Source: Micromonospora endolithica (lineage in GTDB: Bacteria; Actinomycetota; Actinomycetes; Mycobacteriales; Micromonosporaceae). From it: DNA of 64,000 bases. The stretch lies in contig NZ_RBAK01000001.1 in assembly GCF_003626595.1 (NCBI RefSeq), positions 930,001 through 994,000 of the forward strand, written 5' to 3'. Numbering within the stretch: the stretch's first letter is position 1; each line of letters opens with the position of its first letter. The notes below the pieces were generated by a model that worked only from the letters and a program-made list of their open reading frames with translations, did not search any database and was not told the DNA's origin. Positions 50,638 to 60,607 of the stretch are shown in pieces. The translations under genes and the position numbers were made by a program.

Positions 50638-51541
50638 GCCCGCCATCCACACCGAGGGACTGGTCAAGACGTACGGCCGCAACCGCGGCCTGACCGGTCT
50701 GGACCTGCGGGTCGAGCCCGGGGAGGTGTACGGCTTCCTCGGCCCGAACGGCGCCGGCAAGTCCACCACCATCCGGCTGCTGCTGGACCTGATCCGGCCC
50801 ACCGCCGGCCGGGTCCGGGTGCTCGGCGCCGACCCGCGACGCGACGGCGTGGCGCTGCGGCGGCGGATCGGCTACCTGGCCGGCGACTTCGTCGTCGACG
50901 GCCGGCAGACCGCCCGGGAGCTGCTCACCTACCTCGGCAACCTGCGGGGTGGGGTGCCGCGCGCCCGGGTCGACGCGCTGGCCGCCCGGCTGGACCTGGA
51001 CCTGGGCCGGCCGATCAGGGGCCTCAGCAAGGGCAACCGGCAGAAGGTCGGCGTGGTGCAGGCGTTCATGCACTCCCCCGAACTGCTGATCCTCGACGAA
51101 CCCACCAGCGGACTCGACCCGTTCCTGCAACACGAGTTCCTGGCCATGGTCCGCGAGGCGCGCGCCGAGGGCCGCACCGTCTTCATGTCGTCGCACGTGA
51201 TGAGCGAGGTGCAGCAGACCGCCGACCGGGTCGGCATCGTCCGCGACGGGCGGATGGTCACCGTCGCCCGGGTCGAGGAGCTGCGCGAGCGGGCCGTACG
51301 CAAGGTCGAGGTGACCTTCGCCGAGCCGGTCGACGCGGCGGAGTTCGCCGCCCTGCCCGGCGTCAGTGAGGTCACCGTCGCCGGCACGGTCCTGCGCTGC
51401 CGGCTCGACGGTCGCGCCGACGCGCTGGTCAAGGCCGCCGCCGCGCACACCGCCGTCGGGCTGCTCTGCGAGGAGCCCGACCTGGAGGAACTCTTCTTCG
51501 GCTACTACTCCCGTGAGGAGGCCACCCGTGCTGTTGCGTGA
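50630..51541 (+). CDS. ABC transporter ATP-binding protein
   Basis: This 303-residue protein has Walker A GPNGAGKSTTIRLLLD, signature RGLSKGNRQKVGVVQAFMHS, Walker B LLILDEPTSGLDPFLQHEFL, and a C-terminal domain typical of the DrrA/YxlF-type exporters. It would power export of a drug or lipid by the membrane protein encoded downstream. The ATG at 50630 overlaps the regulator gene; its stop overlaps the permease start by 14 nt. Confidence 0.93.
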   Translation: MAEPAIHTEGLVKTYGRNRGLTGLDLRVEPGEVYGFLGPNGAGKSTTIRLLLDLIRPTAGRVRVLGADPRRDGVALRRRIGYLAGDFVVDGRQTARELLTYLGNLRGGVPRARVDALAARLDLDLGRPIRGLSKGNRQKVGVVQAFMHSPELLILDEPTSGLDPFLQHEFLAMVREARAEGRTVFMSSHVMSEVQQTADRVGIVRDGRMVTVARVEELRERAVRKVEVTFAEPVDAAEFAALPGVSEVTVAGTVLRCRLDGRADALVKAAAAHTAVGLLCEEPDLEELFFGYYSREEATRAVA

Positions 51542-52325
51542 CCCGTTCACCAAGGCGCTGCACGACGCGCGCCGGTCGCTGGCCGGCTGGGCCGTCGCGA
51601 TCGTCGCCGTGGGCAGCATGTACGCCGCGTTCTGGCCGACCATGCGGACCCCGGAGATGGCCGACGCCCTGGCGGCGTACCCCGAGGGGTTGCTGGAGGC
51701 GTTCAACTACAGCGACCTGACCAGCGCGGCCGGCTATCTGGGCAGCGCGGTCTACGGCCTGCTGGTCCCCCTCCTGGTCGCGGTCTTCGCGATCGCCGCC
51801 GGCACCCGGGCGGTGGCCGGTGACGAGGAGGCCGGCACCCTCGACCTGGTCCTCGCGCACCCGGTGGGTCGGGCCCGGCTGGCCCTGCTCCGCTTCGCGG
51901 CGGTCGCGGTCGGCGTGGTGCTGGTGACCGCGCTGCTCGGTCTCGCCCTGGTCGCCCTGCGCGGGCCGGCGCAGCTCGGCGACATCGACGTCGGCGGCTT
52001 CGCCGCGATGACCCTGCACCTGGCGCTGTTCGGGCTGGCGTTCGCCGCCGGAGCGTACGCCGCCGGCGCGGCGACCGGCCGCCGGGCCGTCGCCCTGGGC
52101 ACCGGCGCCGGCGTCGCCGTGCTGGGATTCCTGGCGAACTCGGTCTTCCCCCAGGTGGAGGGGCTCGCCTGGGCGCAGCGGCTGTCGCCGTTCCACTGGT
52201 ACCTGGGCGGCTCCCCGCTGGTCGACGGCGTACAGCCGGTCGGCGTGCTGCTGCTGCTCGGCAGCACCGTCCTGCTCGTCGCGGCGGGCACCGCCGCCTT
52301 CGCCCGCCGCGACGTCGCCGTCTGA
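51528..52325 (+). CDS. ABC-2-type transporter permease
   Basis: This 265-residue membrane protein has six predicted TM segments, e.g. SLAGWAVAIVAVGSMYAAFW, GLLVPLLVAVFAIAAGTRAV and VLLLLGSTVLLVAAGTAAFA. The loop AVAGDEEAGTLDLVLAHPVG is the E-box-like segment of ABC2 permeases. It would form the channel of the export complex with the ATP-binding protein. The GTG at 51528 has GTGAGGAG 8 nt upstream and lies inside the ATPase gene. Confidence 0.9.
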   Translation: MLLRDPFTKALHDARRSLAGWAVAIVAVGSMYAAFWPTMRTPEMADALAAYPEGLLEAFNYSDLTSAAGYLGSAVYGLLVPLLVAVFAIAAGTRAVAGDEEAGTLDLVLAHPVGRARLALLRFAAVAVGVVLVTALLGLALVALRGPAQLGDIDVGGFAAMTLHLALFGLAFAAGAYAAGAATGRRAVALGTGAGVAVLGFLANSVFPQVEGLAWAQRLSPFHWYLGGSPLVDGVQPVGVLLLLGSTVLLVAAGTAAFARRDVAV

Positions 52326-52335
52326 GGTGTGCGGT

Positions 52336-52374
52336 AGGGCCCCTGTTCGGCGCGATGTGGCGACCAGGGGCCCT
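52336..52374 (+). terminator. Terminator hairpin after the ABC operon
   Basis: Perfect 10-bp arms AGGGCCCCTG (52336-52345) and CAGGGGCCCT (52365-52374) with a 19-nt loop lie 11 nt after the permease stop. Its GGGCCC core resembles the dispersed palindromes but the flanks differ. Confidence 0.6.
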
Positions 52375-52446
52375 GGTGGTCACCTGGGTGTCACCCTCGG
52401 TCGCGACGCTCCCGGAGTCGAACCAAACGGACTCCCGGGAGGATTC

Positions 52447-54105
52447 ATGACACTGTCCCGACGTACCATCCTGCTCTCCGGCGCGGCCGTCGGCGCCGCC
52501 GGCGCGGTCGCCGCCGCCCTGCCCGCCGCGGCCTCCGCCGGGCCGCTGCGCCAGGACCCGTTCACCCTCGGGGTGGCCTCCGGTGACCCCGACCACGACG
52601 GCTTCGTGCTGTGGACCCGGCTGGCCCCGCAGCCGCTCGCCGAGGACGGCCTCGGTGGGATGCCGTCCCGGGCGGTGCCGGTGCGCTGGGAGGTCGCGGC
52701 GGACGCGCGGTTCCGGCACGTCGTGCGGCGCGGGGTGAGAATCGCCCGCCCCGAGTCGGCACACAGCGTGCACGTCGAGCTGGACGGCCTGCTGCCGGGC
52801 CGGGAGTACTTCTACCGGTTCCGGGCCGAACGGTACGTCTCACCGGTCGGGCGCACCCGGACGGCGCCCGCGCCGTGGGCGATGCCGAGCGCGCTGGCGA
52901 TGGCCTTCGCCTCCTGTTCGCAGTACGAGCACGGGTACTTCACCGCCTACCGGCGGCTCGCCGAGACCGAGCCGGAGCTGATCCTGCATCTCGGTGACTA
53001 CCAGTACGAATACGCCGCGGACGTCTACACGATTCCGGGTGGCAACCCCCGGGACCACGCCGGGCCGGAGACGGTCACCCTGGCCAACTACCGACAGCGG
53101 CACGCCCAGTACAAGACCGATCCGGATCTCCAGGCGGCGCACGCCGTGGCACCCTGGCTCGTGGTGTGGGACGACCACGAGGTCGACAACAACTGGGCCG
53201 ACGAGGCGTACGAGAAGCCCGAGATTCCGCAGCCGGACTTCCTGGCCCGGCGGGCGGCGGCGTTCCGGGCCTACTACGAGAACATGCCCCTGCGACGCAC
53301 GTCGATCCCGCGCGGCATCGACATGCGCCTCTTCCGGCGGGTGCGCTGGGGACGGCTCGCGACCTTCCACCTGCTCGACACCCGGCAGTACCGCGACGAC
53401 CAGGCGTGCGGCGACGGATACGACGCCTGCCCGGCCGCGTACGACCCGGCCCGGTCTATCACCGGCGCCGAGCAGGAGTCCTGGCTGCTCGACGGCTTCC
53501 GCCGGTCCGAGGCGCGCTGGGACATCCTGGGCCAGCAGGTGTTCTTCGCCCAGCGGGACAACAACGCCGGTCCGCTCACCGTCACCAGCATGGATGCCTG
53601 GGACGGGTACGTCGCCTCGCGGGACCGGATCACCCGCGGCTGGATGGCCGCCGGGGTGCGCAACCCGGTCGTGCTCACCGGTGACGTGCACGCCCACTGG
53701 GCCAGCGATCTGAAGGTCGACTACGCGGACCCGACCTCCCGCACGGTCGGCAGCGAGCTGGTCTGCTCGTCGATCACCTCGGGCGGTGACGGCGCCGACT
53801 CGGCCTCCGGCTCGCACCCCTGGCTGGCGATCAACCCCCACCTGCGCTTCCAGAACAACCTGCGCGGGTACGTCCGCACGACGATCACCCCGGACCACCT
53901 CGCAGCCGACTTCGCGGTGCTGCCCTACGTGACCCGGCCGGACGCGCCGGCGTACACCCGGGCCTCGTTCGTGATCGAGGACCGGGTACCCGGCCTGCAC
54001 CAGACGTACGACCGGCCGCCCGCCGCCTCGGCTCGCGCCACGGAGACGGAGACCGGACCGGAGCTGGGCGAGTCGACCGTCGAACGGGAGACCGTCCGCC
54101 CCTGA
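52447..54105 (+). CDS. phoD: Alkaline phosphatase D (PhoD) family protein, Tat-secreted
   Basis: This 552-residue protein starts with a twin-Arg signal (SRRTILLSGAAVGAAGAVAA). The PhoD segments are PFTLGVASGDPDHDGFVLWT, ASCSQYEHGYFTAY, LHLGDYQYEY, LVVWDDHEVDNNWAD and NPVVLTGDVHAHWASDL, with metal-ligand Asp, His and Asn residues. It would hydrolyse phosphate diesters or monoesters outside the cell. The ATG at 52447 has GGGAGG about 4 nt upstream. No PHO box can be assigned with confidence. It stands alone between the ABC operon and YjbQ. Confidence 0.93.
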   Translation: MTLSRRTILLSGAAVGAAGAVAAALPAAASAGPLRQDPFTLGVASGDPDHDGFVLWTRLAPQPLAEDGLGGMPSRAVPVRWEVAADARFRHVVRRGVRIARPESAHSVHVELDGLLPGREYFYRFRAERYVSPVGRTRTAPAPWAMPSALAMAFASCSQYEHGYFTAYRRLAETEPELILHLGDYQYEYAADVYTIPGGNPRDHAGPETVTLANYRQRHAQYKTDPDLQAAHAVAPWLVVWDDHEVDNNWADEAYEKPEIPQPDFLARRAAAFRAYYENMPLRRTSIPRGIDMRLFRRVRWGRLATFHLLDTRQYRDDQACGDGYDACPAAYDPARSITGAEQESWLLDGFRRSEARWDILGQQVFFAQRDNNAGPLTVTSMDAWDGYVASRDRITRGWMAAGVRNPVVLTGDVHAHWASDLKVDYADPTSRTVGSELVCSSITSGGDGADSASGSHPWLAINPHLRFQNNLRGYVRTTITPDHLAADFAVLPYVTRPDAPAYTRASFVIEDRVPGLHQTYDRPPAASARATETETGPELGESTVERETVRP

Positions 54106-54140
54106 CCCGTACCGGGATCGGCGTCCCCCGGAAGCGAGCT

Positions 54141-54170
54141 GCCGGCCGTTCCCCACGGGGGACGGCCGGC
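54141..54170. terminator. Bidirectional hairpin between PhoD and YjbQ genes
   Basis: GCCGGCCGT (54141-54149) pairs with ACGGCCGGC (54162-54170), extended by a CCCC/GGGG inner stem. It ends 3 bp before the YjbQ stop codon and 36 bp after the PhoD stop. Confidence 0.65.
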
Positions 54171-54173
54171 GGC

Positions 54174-54578
54174 TCAGGCCGGCAGGAAGGACAGGCGGAC
54201 CTGGCGGGTGGGGTTGTCGCCGTTCGGGTCGACCAGGCAGACCGACTGCCAGGTGCCGAGGGCGAGGTGCCCGTCGATCACCGGCAGGGTCGCGTACGGG
54301 GGGACGAACGCCGGGAGCACGTGGTCCCGGCCGTGGCCGGGTGACCCGTGCCGGTGCCGCCACCGGTCGTCGGTGGGCAGCAGCTCGTCCAGGGCGGTCA
54401 GCAGGTCGGCGTCCGACCCGGCGCCGGTCTCGATGATCGCCAGGCCGGCGGTGGCGTGCGGGACGAAGACGTGCAGCAGCCCGTCGCCCTGGCCGGCGAC
54501 GAACCGCTCGGCCTCGGCCGTGATGTCCCGGACGGTCGGGCGGGAGCCGGTCTGGACGGTGAGCACCTCGGTACGCAT
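54174..54578 (-). CDS. yjbQ: YjbQ-family protein (UPF0047, secondary thiamine-phosphate synthase type)
   Basis: This 134-residue protein has the YjbQ beta-barrel signature: GLLHVFVPHATAGLAIIETG with the His, a loop DRWRHRHGSPGHGRDHVLPA, and the ATLPVIDGHLALGTWQSVCL segment near the end. The family shows weak thiamine-phosphate synthase activity in E. coli. The ATG at 54578 fits the compact barrel start; an upstream Arg-rich extension is unlikely. Confidence 0.92.
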   Translation of the reverse strand: MRTEVLTVQTGSRPTVRDITAEAERFVAGQGDGLLHVFVPHATAGLAIIETGAGSDADLLTALDELLPTDDRWRHRHGSPGHGRDHVLPAFVPPYATLPVIDGHLALGTWQSVCLVDPNGDNPTRQVRLSFLPA

Positions 54579-54631
54579 ACGGGGCATTCTGCCGGAGCTG
54601 GTCGGTTCCCCGCCCGGCTCACCGGCCTCCG

Positions 54632-55024
54632 TCATAAACCGCCGCCGCCTCCGCCGGAGTCCCCGCCCGAGAACCCACCGCCGGAGTCGCCGCCGGACCA
54701 GCCGCCACCGGAGTCGCCGCCGGACCACCAGGAACCGCCGCGGGCCCGGTCGGCGTCGAACGCGTCGCCGACGCCCACGTCCGACGCCGGCGGGTAGCCG
54801 TAGCCGTAGCCGCCCTGGTGCTGACGGCGGGACACCGGGCGGGACACCCGGGCCCGGGCTCCGGCCCGCGCCAGCAGCAGCCCGACCGCGACCAGCCCGC
54901 CGCCGAGAACAAGGACCGGCAGCGCCCCCAGGTCACCGGCGACCAGTGCCGACCCGCCGACGAGCAGCAGAAGCGACCCGCCTCCCGCCAGGAGTACGCC
55001 CACACCCACCTGTCGTCCATTCAT
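54632..55024 (-). CDS. Small two-TM protein with Gly/Ser-rich repeat tail
   Basis: This 130-residue protein has two TM helices (GVLLAGGGSLLLLVGGSALV and LPVLVLGGGLVAVGLLLARA). The Gly/Ser/Trp-rich tail has a nine-residue tandem repeat (SGGDSGGGW, SGGDSGGGF, SGGDSGGG). The low-complexity tail is unusual and may form a flexible or aggregating surface. The function is unknown. The start ATG at 55024 is before the hydrophobic core. It may be co-transcribed with YjbQ, 53 nt downstream. Confidence 0.65.
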   Translation of the reverse strand: MNGRQVGVGVLLAGGGSLLLLVGGSALVAGDLGALPVLVLGGGLVAVGLLLARAGARARVSRPVSRRQHQGGYGYGYPPASDVGVGDAFDADRARGGSWWSGGDSGGGWSGGDSGGGFSGGDSGGGGGGL

Positions 55025-55216
55025 GACCCGCACGGTAGGGGGACCCGACAAGGCGTCGCCGAACGTGACGAGCGGATGAGCCGGAGATCAGCGGAAAGTT
55101 ACCGACGGGTACCTGTGTCGAGCGTCGCCTCTACCGGCGGTGGACGTGACGACGGGTACCGGCACGAGGCAGGATGGCGCTAGAGACCTATCCCACACAC
55201 AACCGAGGGACCGCCT

Positions 55217-57961
55217 GTGGCTACGGAACGCAAGCGCCCGGTCATCACCGCCGGCCTGCCGAGCCAGCTTCCGGACATCGACCCCGAAGAAACCAGCGAA
55301 TGGGTCGAGTCGCTCGACGGGGTCATCGACGACCGCGGGACCAAGCGCGCCCGCTACGTCATGCTGCGCCTGCTCGAGCGGGCCCGCGAGCGCCAGGTCG
55401 GGGTGCCGTCCCTGACCACCACGGACTACATCAACACCATCCCGCCCGAGCGTGAGCCGTGGTTCCCGGGCGACGAGCACGTCGAGCGACGGATCCGGGC
55501 GTACGTCCGGTGGAACGCGGCGATGCTGGTGCACCGCGCGCAGCGGCCGGAGATCGGCGTCGGCGGGCACATCTCCACCTTCGCCAGCTCGGCCTCGCTC
55601 TACGAGGTGGGCTTCAACCACTTCTTCCGGGGCAAGAACCACCCGGGTGGCGGGGACCAGATCTTCTACCAGGGCCACGCCTCCCCCGGCATGTACGCGC
55701 GGGCGTTCCTGGAGGGACGGCTCAGCTCCGACCAGCTCGACGGGTTCCGGCAGGAGCTGTCGCACCCCGGCGGCGGGCTGCCGTCGTACCCGCACCCGCG
55801 GCTGATGCCGGACTTCTGGGAGTTCCCCACCGTCTCCATGGGTCTCGGTGGCCTGAACGCCATCTACCAGGCGCGGTTCAACCGCTACCTGCACCACCGC
55901 GGCATCAAGGACACCTCCGACCAGCACGTCTGGGCCTACCTGGGCGACGGCGAGATGGACGAGCCGGAGACGCTGGGCGCGATCGGGGTGGCCGCCCGCG
56001 AGGAGCTGGACAACCTCACCTTCGTGATCAACTGCAACCTCCAGCGGCTGGACGGTCCGGTCCGCGGCAACGGCAAGGTCATGCAGGAACTGGAGGCGTT
56101 CTTCCGGGGCGCCGGCTGGAACGTCATCAAGGTCGTCTGGGGCCGGGAGTGGGACCCGCTGCTCGCCGCGGACACCGACGGCGCGCTGGTGAACCTGATG
56201 AACACCACGCCCGACGGCGACTACCAGACCTACAAGGCAGAGTCCGGGGCGTACGTCCGGGAGCACTTCTTCGGCCGCGACCAGCGGACCCGCAAGATGG
56301 TCGAGGACCTCAGCGACGACGAGATCTGGAACCTCAAGCGGGGTGGCCACGACTACCGCAAGCTGTACGCGGCCTACAAGGCGGCCACCGAGCACACCGG
56401 CCAGCCGACGGTCATCCTGGCCAAGACCATCAAGGGCTGGACGCTCGGCTCGCACTTCGAGGGTCGCAACGCCACCCACCAGATGAAGAAGCTCACGCTG
56501 GAGGACCTGAAGACCTTCCGCGACCGGCTCTACCTGGACATCCCGGACAAGGCGCTGGAGGAGAACCCCTACCTGCCGCCTTACTACAGCCCGGGTGAGT
56601 CCTCCGACGAGATCGCGTACCTGAAGGAGCGGCGCCAGCAACTCGGCGGCTACCTGCCGTCCCGGCGGACCAGCACCAAGCGGCTGGCCATCCCCGGTCC
56701 GGAGCGGTTCGCCGACGTCAAGCGCGGCTCGGGCAAGCAGAAGGTGGCCACCACGATGGCCTTCGTCCGCCTGCTCAAGGACATCATGAAGGACAAGGAG
56801 TTCGGCAAGCGCTGGGTGCCGATCATCCCGGACGAGGCCCGCACCTTCGGCCTCGACTCGATCTTCCCGACCGCGAAGATCTACTCGCCGCACGGCCAGC
56901 GCTACACCTCGGTCGACCGGGAGCTGTTCCTTTCTTACAAGGAGTCCACCACCGGGCAGATCCTGCACGAGGGGATCAACGAGGCCGGCTCGGTCGCCTC
57001 GTTCACCGCGGCCGGTTCGGCGTACGCCACACACGACGAGCCGATGATCCCGATGTACATCTTCTACTCGATGTTCGGGTTCCAGCGCACCGCCGACGGG
57101 CTCTGGGCGGCGGCCGACCAGATGGCCCGGGGCTTCCTGCTCGGCGCCACCGCCGGCCGGACCACGCTCAACGGTGAGGGCCTCCAGCACGAGGACGGCC
57201 ACTCGCTGCTGCTCGCCGCCACCAACCCGGCGGTGGTCGCGTACGACCCGGCGTTCTCCTTCGAGATCGCGCACATCATGGAGAGCGGCCTGCACCGCAT
57301 GTACGGCGACGCGCAGGAGAACGTCTTCTACTACCTGACCGTCTACAACGAGCCGATCCTCCAGCCGGCCGAGCCGGAGGGGGTGGACGTCGAGGGCATC
57401 GTCAAGGGCATCCACCGGTACTCCCCGGCGCCGCAGGTCGGCGGCGACGCCCCGCGGGCCAACGTGCTGGCCTCCGGCACCGGCATGCAGTGGGCGCTCA
57501 AGGCGCAGCAGCTGCTCGCGCAGGACTGGGGGGTGGCCGCCGACGTCTGGTCGGTGACCTCCTGGACCGAGCTGCGCCGCGACGCGGTGGAGTGCGAGGA
57601 GCACAACCTGCTCCACCCGGGCGGTGAGCAGCGGATCCCGTACGTCCAGCAGAAGCTGGCCGACGCCGACGGGCCCAAGGTCGCGGTCAGCGACTGGATG
57701 CGCGCGGTACCGGACCTGATCTCCCGCTGGGTGCCCGGCGACTGGACGTCGCTCGGCACGGACGGGTTCGGCATGTCCGACACCCGGCACGCGCTGCGCC
57801 GGCACTTCCACGTCGACGCCGAGTCGATCGTGGTGGCGACGCTGCGGCAGCTCGCCCTGCGCGGCACGGTGCCGGCCGACGTCCCGGCCGAGGCGGCCAA
57901 GAAGTACGCGATCGACGACGTCAACGCGGCCCCGGTCGGCGAGACCGGCGGCGACAGCTAG
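55217..57961 (+). CDS. aceE: Pyruvate dehydrogenase E1 component, homodimeric type
   Basis: This 914-residue protein has all the AceE landmarks: [40 protein letters not shown] with the GDGxxxE Mg-TPP motif, [40 protein letters not shown] and [20 protein letters not shown]. It decarboxylates pyruvate with thiamine diphosphate and passes the acetyl group to E2. Actinobacteria carry this homodimeric form on its own, away from the E2/E3 genes, as here. The GTG at 55217 precedes [10 protein letters not shown], the usual start. A strong terminator follows. Confidence 0.95.
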   Translation: MATERKRPVITAGLPSQLPDIDPEETSEWVESLDGVIDDRGTKRARYVMLRLLERARERQVGVPSLTTTDYINTIPPEREPWFPGDEHVERRIRAYVRWNAAMLVHRAQRPEIGVGGHISTFASSASLYEVGFNHFFRGKNHPGGGDQIFYQGHASPGMYARAFLEGRLSSDQLDGFRQELSHPGGGLPSYPHPRLMPDFWEFPTVSMGLGGLNAIYQARFNRYLHHRGIKDTSDQHVWAYLGDGEMDEPETLGAIGVAAREELDNLTFVINCNLQRLDGPVRGNGKVMQELEAFFRGAGWNVIKVVWGREWDPLLAADTDGALVNLMNTTPDGDYQTYKAESGAYVREHFFGRDQRTRKMVEDLSDDEIWNLKRGGHDYRKLYAAYKAATEHTGQPTVILAKTIKGWTLGSHFEGRNATHQMKKLTLEDLKTFRDRLYLDIPDKALEENPYLPPYYSPGESSDEIAYLKERRQQLGGYLPSRRTSTKRLAIPGPERFADVKRGSGKQKVATTMAFVRLLKDIMKDKEFGKRWVPIIPDEARTFGLDSIFPTAKIYSPHGQRYTSVDRELFLSYKESTTGQILHEGINEAGSVASFTAAGSAYATHDEPMIPMYIFYSMFGFQRTADGLWAAADQMARGFLLGATAGRTTLNGEGLQHEDGHSLLLAATNPAVVAYDPAFSFEIAHIMESGLHRMYGDAQENVFYYLTVYNEPILQPAEPEGVDVEGIVKGIHRYSPAPQVGGDAPRANVLASGTGMQWALKAQQLLAQDWGVAADVWSVTSWTELRRDAVECEEHNLLHPGGEQRIPYVQQKLADADGPKVAVSDWMRAVPDLISRWVPGDWTSLGTDGFGMSDTRHALRRHFHVDAESIVVATLRQLALRGTVPADVPAEAAKKYAIDDVNAAPVGETGGDS

Positions 57962-57978
57962 GGCGTACGCACGGCAGC

Positions 57979-58011
57979 AGGGCCCGGCGCGGTGACACCG
58001 CGCCGGGCCCT
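57979..58011 (+). terminator. Strong terminator hairpin after aceE
   Basis: A perfect 15-bp stem (AGGGCCCGGCGCGGT at 57979-57993 with its complement at 57997-58011) and a GAC loop start 18 nt after the aceE stop. The stem is almost entirely GC. Confidence 0.85.
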
Positions 58012-58229
58012 CGTCGTCGCACCGGGCGGAGATATGACACGTCCGGTATTGCGACCACGCCTTGTCGCCGGCCCGGACCGAGCCGCACACTGTTCGACAG
58101 GGATCGATGCGTTCAGGGTTCGGCGCGGTGCGCTGTAATCCGGACCGGACCGGTGGACCCTCTGTCGCGCCCGTCCACCGACCGATCGGGACGCCGACGC
58201 CGGGCCGGCGCGACGGTAAGGGAGCCGCT

Positions 58230-59519
58230 ATGCGAGTTGTCCGGATCGTCACCGCCCTGGCAGCCGGCACACTGGCCGTCACCATGCTCGGGTCGGTCGC
58301 ACCCTCGGTGGCGCACGCGCCCGACACACCCGCCGGGCGGGCCTCGGCGCAGGAGTTCATGGCCCAGCGCGAACCCACCCAGCGGTTGGCCGCCGCAGCC
58401 GCCGCCACCTGCACCAACGGTCAGGCCGCCGGATACCCGTGTCGCAACGTCGACCTGATGTCGTTCCTGCCGCTGGCCAACATGGGCGGCAGTCAGGCCA
58501 ACGACATCTGGGGCTGGACCGACAGCACCACCGGCAAGGAGTACGCGCTGGTCGGTCGCCGCAACGGCACCTCCTTCGTCGACGTGTCCAACCCGACCGC
58601 ACCGGTCTACCTGGGCAACCTGCCGGCCTACCAGAACCGCAGCGCCGTCTGGCGGGACATCAAGGTCTACCGGAACCACGCCTACGTGGTGGCCGACGTG
58701 TCCGGCCACGGCATGCAGGTGTTCGACCTGACCCGGCTGCGTGGCGTCACCTCGCCGCAGACGTGGACGGCGAACGTGCACTACAACCGGTTCGGCAACT
58801 CCCACAACATCGCCATCAACGAGCAGACCGGCTACGCGTACGCGGTGGGCACGAACACGTGCAGCGGCGGACTTCACATGATCGACATCCGCACCCCCAG
58901 GTCGCCGGTCTACGCCGGCTGCGTCAGCAACGACGGCTACACGCACGACACCCAGTGCGTGGTCTACCAGGGACCGGACACGGCGTACACCGGCCGGGAG
59001 ATCTGCGTCAGCTCCAACGAGGACACGGTCACCGTCGTCGACGTGACCAGCAAGTCGTCGCCCCGACAGCTGTCGCGCATCGGTTACACCGGACGGGCGT
59101 ACACCCACCAGGGGTGGTTCACCGAGAACCAGCGGTACTTCCTGCTCGACGACGAGCTGGACGAGTCCCGGCGCGGAGTGAACACCCAGACGTACATCTG
59201 GGACCTGACCGACCTGGACGCGCCCCGGCACATCGGCACCTACAGCGCGCCCTCCGGCGTGAAGGCCACCGACCACAACCAGTACGTCAAGGGCAACTAC
59301 AGCTACCAGGCCAACTACCGGGCCGGTCTGCGCATCCTGGACGTGCGCAACGTGGCCGGCGGCCAGGCCACCGAGGCCGGCTACTTCGACGTGTACCCGT
59401 CGAGCAACAGCGCCTCGATGAACGGGGCCTGGAGCACGTACCCGTACTTCCCGAGCGGGATCGTGGTGGTCAGCGGCATCGAGCAGGGACTCTTCGTACT
59501 CCAGCCCCGGTTGTCGTGA
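58230..59519 (+). CDS. Secreted choice-of-anchor B family (LVIVD-repeat) protein
   Basis: This 429-residue protein has a signal peptide (RIVTALAAGTLAVTMLGSVA, ending in HA near residue 30) and repeats of a beta-propeller-type module (ANDIWGWTDSTTGKEYALVG, AYVVADVSGHGMQVFDLTRL, GLHMIDIRTPRSPVYAGCVS). It has several Cys in CTN, NTCSGG and AGCVS. The family is secreted and of unknown ligand. The ATG at 58230 has AAGGGAG about 5 nt upstream. The GTG of the His-rich gene overlaps its stop, so the two are an operon. Confidence 0.85.
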   Translation: MRVVRIVTALAAGTLAVTMLGSVAPSVAHAPDTPAGRASAQEFMAQREPTQRLAAAAAATCTNGQAAGYPCRNVDLMSFLPLANMGGSQANDIWGWTDSTTGKEYALVGRRNGTSFVDVSNPTAPVYLGNLPAYQNRSAVWRDIKVYRNHAYVVADVSGHGMQVFDLTRLRGVTSPQTWTANVHYNRFGNSHNIAINEQTGYAYAVGTNTCSGGLHMIDIRTPRSPVYAGCVSNDGYTHDTQCVVYQGPDTAYTGREICVSSNEDTVTVVDVTSKSSPRQLSRIGYTGRAYTHQGWFTENQRYFLLDDELDESRRGVNTQTYIWDLTDLDAPRHIGTYSAPSGVKATDHNQYVKGNYSYQANYRAGLRILDVRNVAGGQATEAGYFDVYPSSNSASMNGAWSTYPYFPSGIVVVSGIEQGLFVLQPRLS

Positions 59520-60466
59520 CCGCGACCAGCGACCACCGGGTGTCGACCGACAGCGTCGAGGGGGCGTCCCGCACGGGGCGTCCCCACCCCGACGACGTGG
59601 CCGGTGCCCCGCCGCCGGTCCCACCCACCGGCCGGGCCTACCGCTGGGCCGCCGCCGCCCTGGTCCTCGGCCTGGTCCTGGCGGTCGGCTTCGCGGCCGG
59701 CCGGGTCGGCGGCCGGTCGGCCGGTCCGGTCCGCGCGGCGGTACCGGGCAGCGCCGCGCACCTCGGCCACGGCCCGGGCGGGTTGGAGGTGTCCCGGGAC
59801 GGCTGGACCCTCGCCCTGGACACCGCGAGCCTGGTCGTCGGACGGCCGGGCGAGTTGGTGTTCCGGATCGTCGACTCGACCGGTGCCGCGCTGACCACCT
59901 TCCAGGAGAACCACGAGCGGCTGATGCACCTGGTGCTCGTCGGCCGGGATCTGGCCGGCTACCAACACGTGCACCCGGAGATGGCAGCCGACGGCACCTG
60001 GCGGGTCCAGGTCACCCCGGCCGCGCCCGGGCCACTGCGGGTCATCGCCGACTTCTGGCCGCGGGGCGCCCCGGCGGGAGTCACCCTGGGCGTGGACGTG
60101 CCGGTCCCCGGCCGGTACGCCGCACGACCACTCGACCTGCCGGAGGAGACCGTCCTCGTCGACGGGTACACGGTCACGCTCGACGGTGGTCTGCGCGCGG
60201 GCGAGTCCAACCAGGTGCTCGTCTGGCTCGGCCGCGACGGCCAGCCGGTGCACGACCTGCAACCGCACCTGGGCGCGTACGGGCACCTGGTGGCGCTGCG
60301 CCAGGGCGACCTGGCGTACCTGCACGTCCACCCGGCGGCCGCGAGCCGACCCAGTTCGGTGGTGGCGTTCGGCGTGACAGTGCCCTCGGCGGGCACCTAC
60401 CGGCTGTTCTTCGAGTTCCGGCACCTCGACCGGGTGCACGTGGCCGCCTTCACCGTGACCGTGTGA
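59516..60466 (+). CDS. Membrane-anchored His-containing exported protein, possible metal-related
   Basis: This 316-residue protein has a disordered N-terminus (SDHRVSTDSVEGASRTGRPH), one TM helix (AAALVLGLVLAVGFAAGRVG) and an extracellular domain made of two beta-rich modules. Each module has a His cluster: LAGYQHVHPEMAADG in the first, LAYLHVHPAAASRPSS in the second. HVHPE/HVHPA motifs recur in secreted copper- or heme-related proteins, but I cannot name a family; the metal idea is inference. The GTG at 59516 overlaps the stop of the preceding gene (GTGA). Confidence 0.7.
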   Translation: MTATSDHRVSTDSVEGASRTGRPHPDDVAGAPPPVPPTGRAYRWAAAALVLGLVLAVGFAAGRVGGRSAGPVRAAVPGSAAHLGHGPGGLEVSRDGWTLALDTASLVVGRPGELVFRIVDSTGAALTTFQENHERLMHLVLVGRDLAGYQHVHPEMAADGTWRVQVTPAAPGPLRVIADFWPRGAPAGVTLGVDVPVPGRYAARPLDLPEETVLVDGYTVTLDGGLRAGESNQVLVWLGRDGQPVHDLQPHLGAYGHLVALRQGDLAYLHVHPAAASRPSSVVAFGVTVPSAGTYRLFFEFRHLDRVHVAAFTVTV

Positions 60467-60607
60467 ACGCCGACCGCTGGTCGGTGCGTACCGGCGGGTC
60501 CGCGCGTACCGGCGCGGGTCGGACGGCCGGGGGCGGCCCGGGGAGTCCCTGGCGGGGACCACCGGGCCACCACCCGTCGCGCGGGTGACGCCAGGACGGG
60601 ACCCGGC

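Noticed and set aside
52336..52374. Sixth copy of the dispersed palindrome family
   Set aside because: It shares only a GGGCCC core; flanks and loop do not match, so it is listed as a terminator instead.
55088..58417. 1109-codon minus-strand frame opposite aceE
   Set aside because: No motif or signal, Arg/Val/Leu-biased shadow of a highly conserved plus-strand gene.
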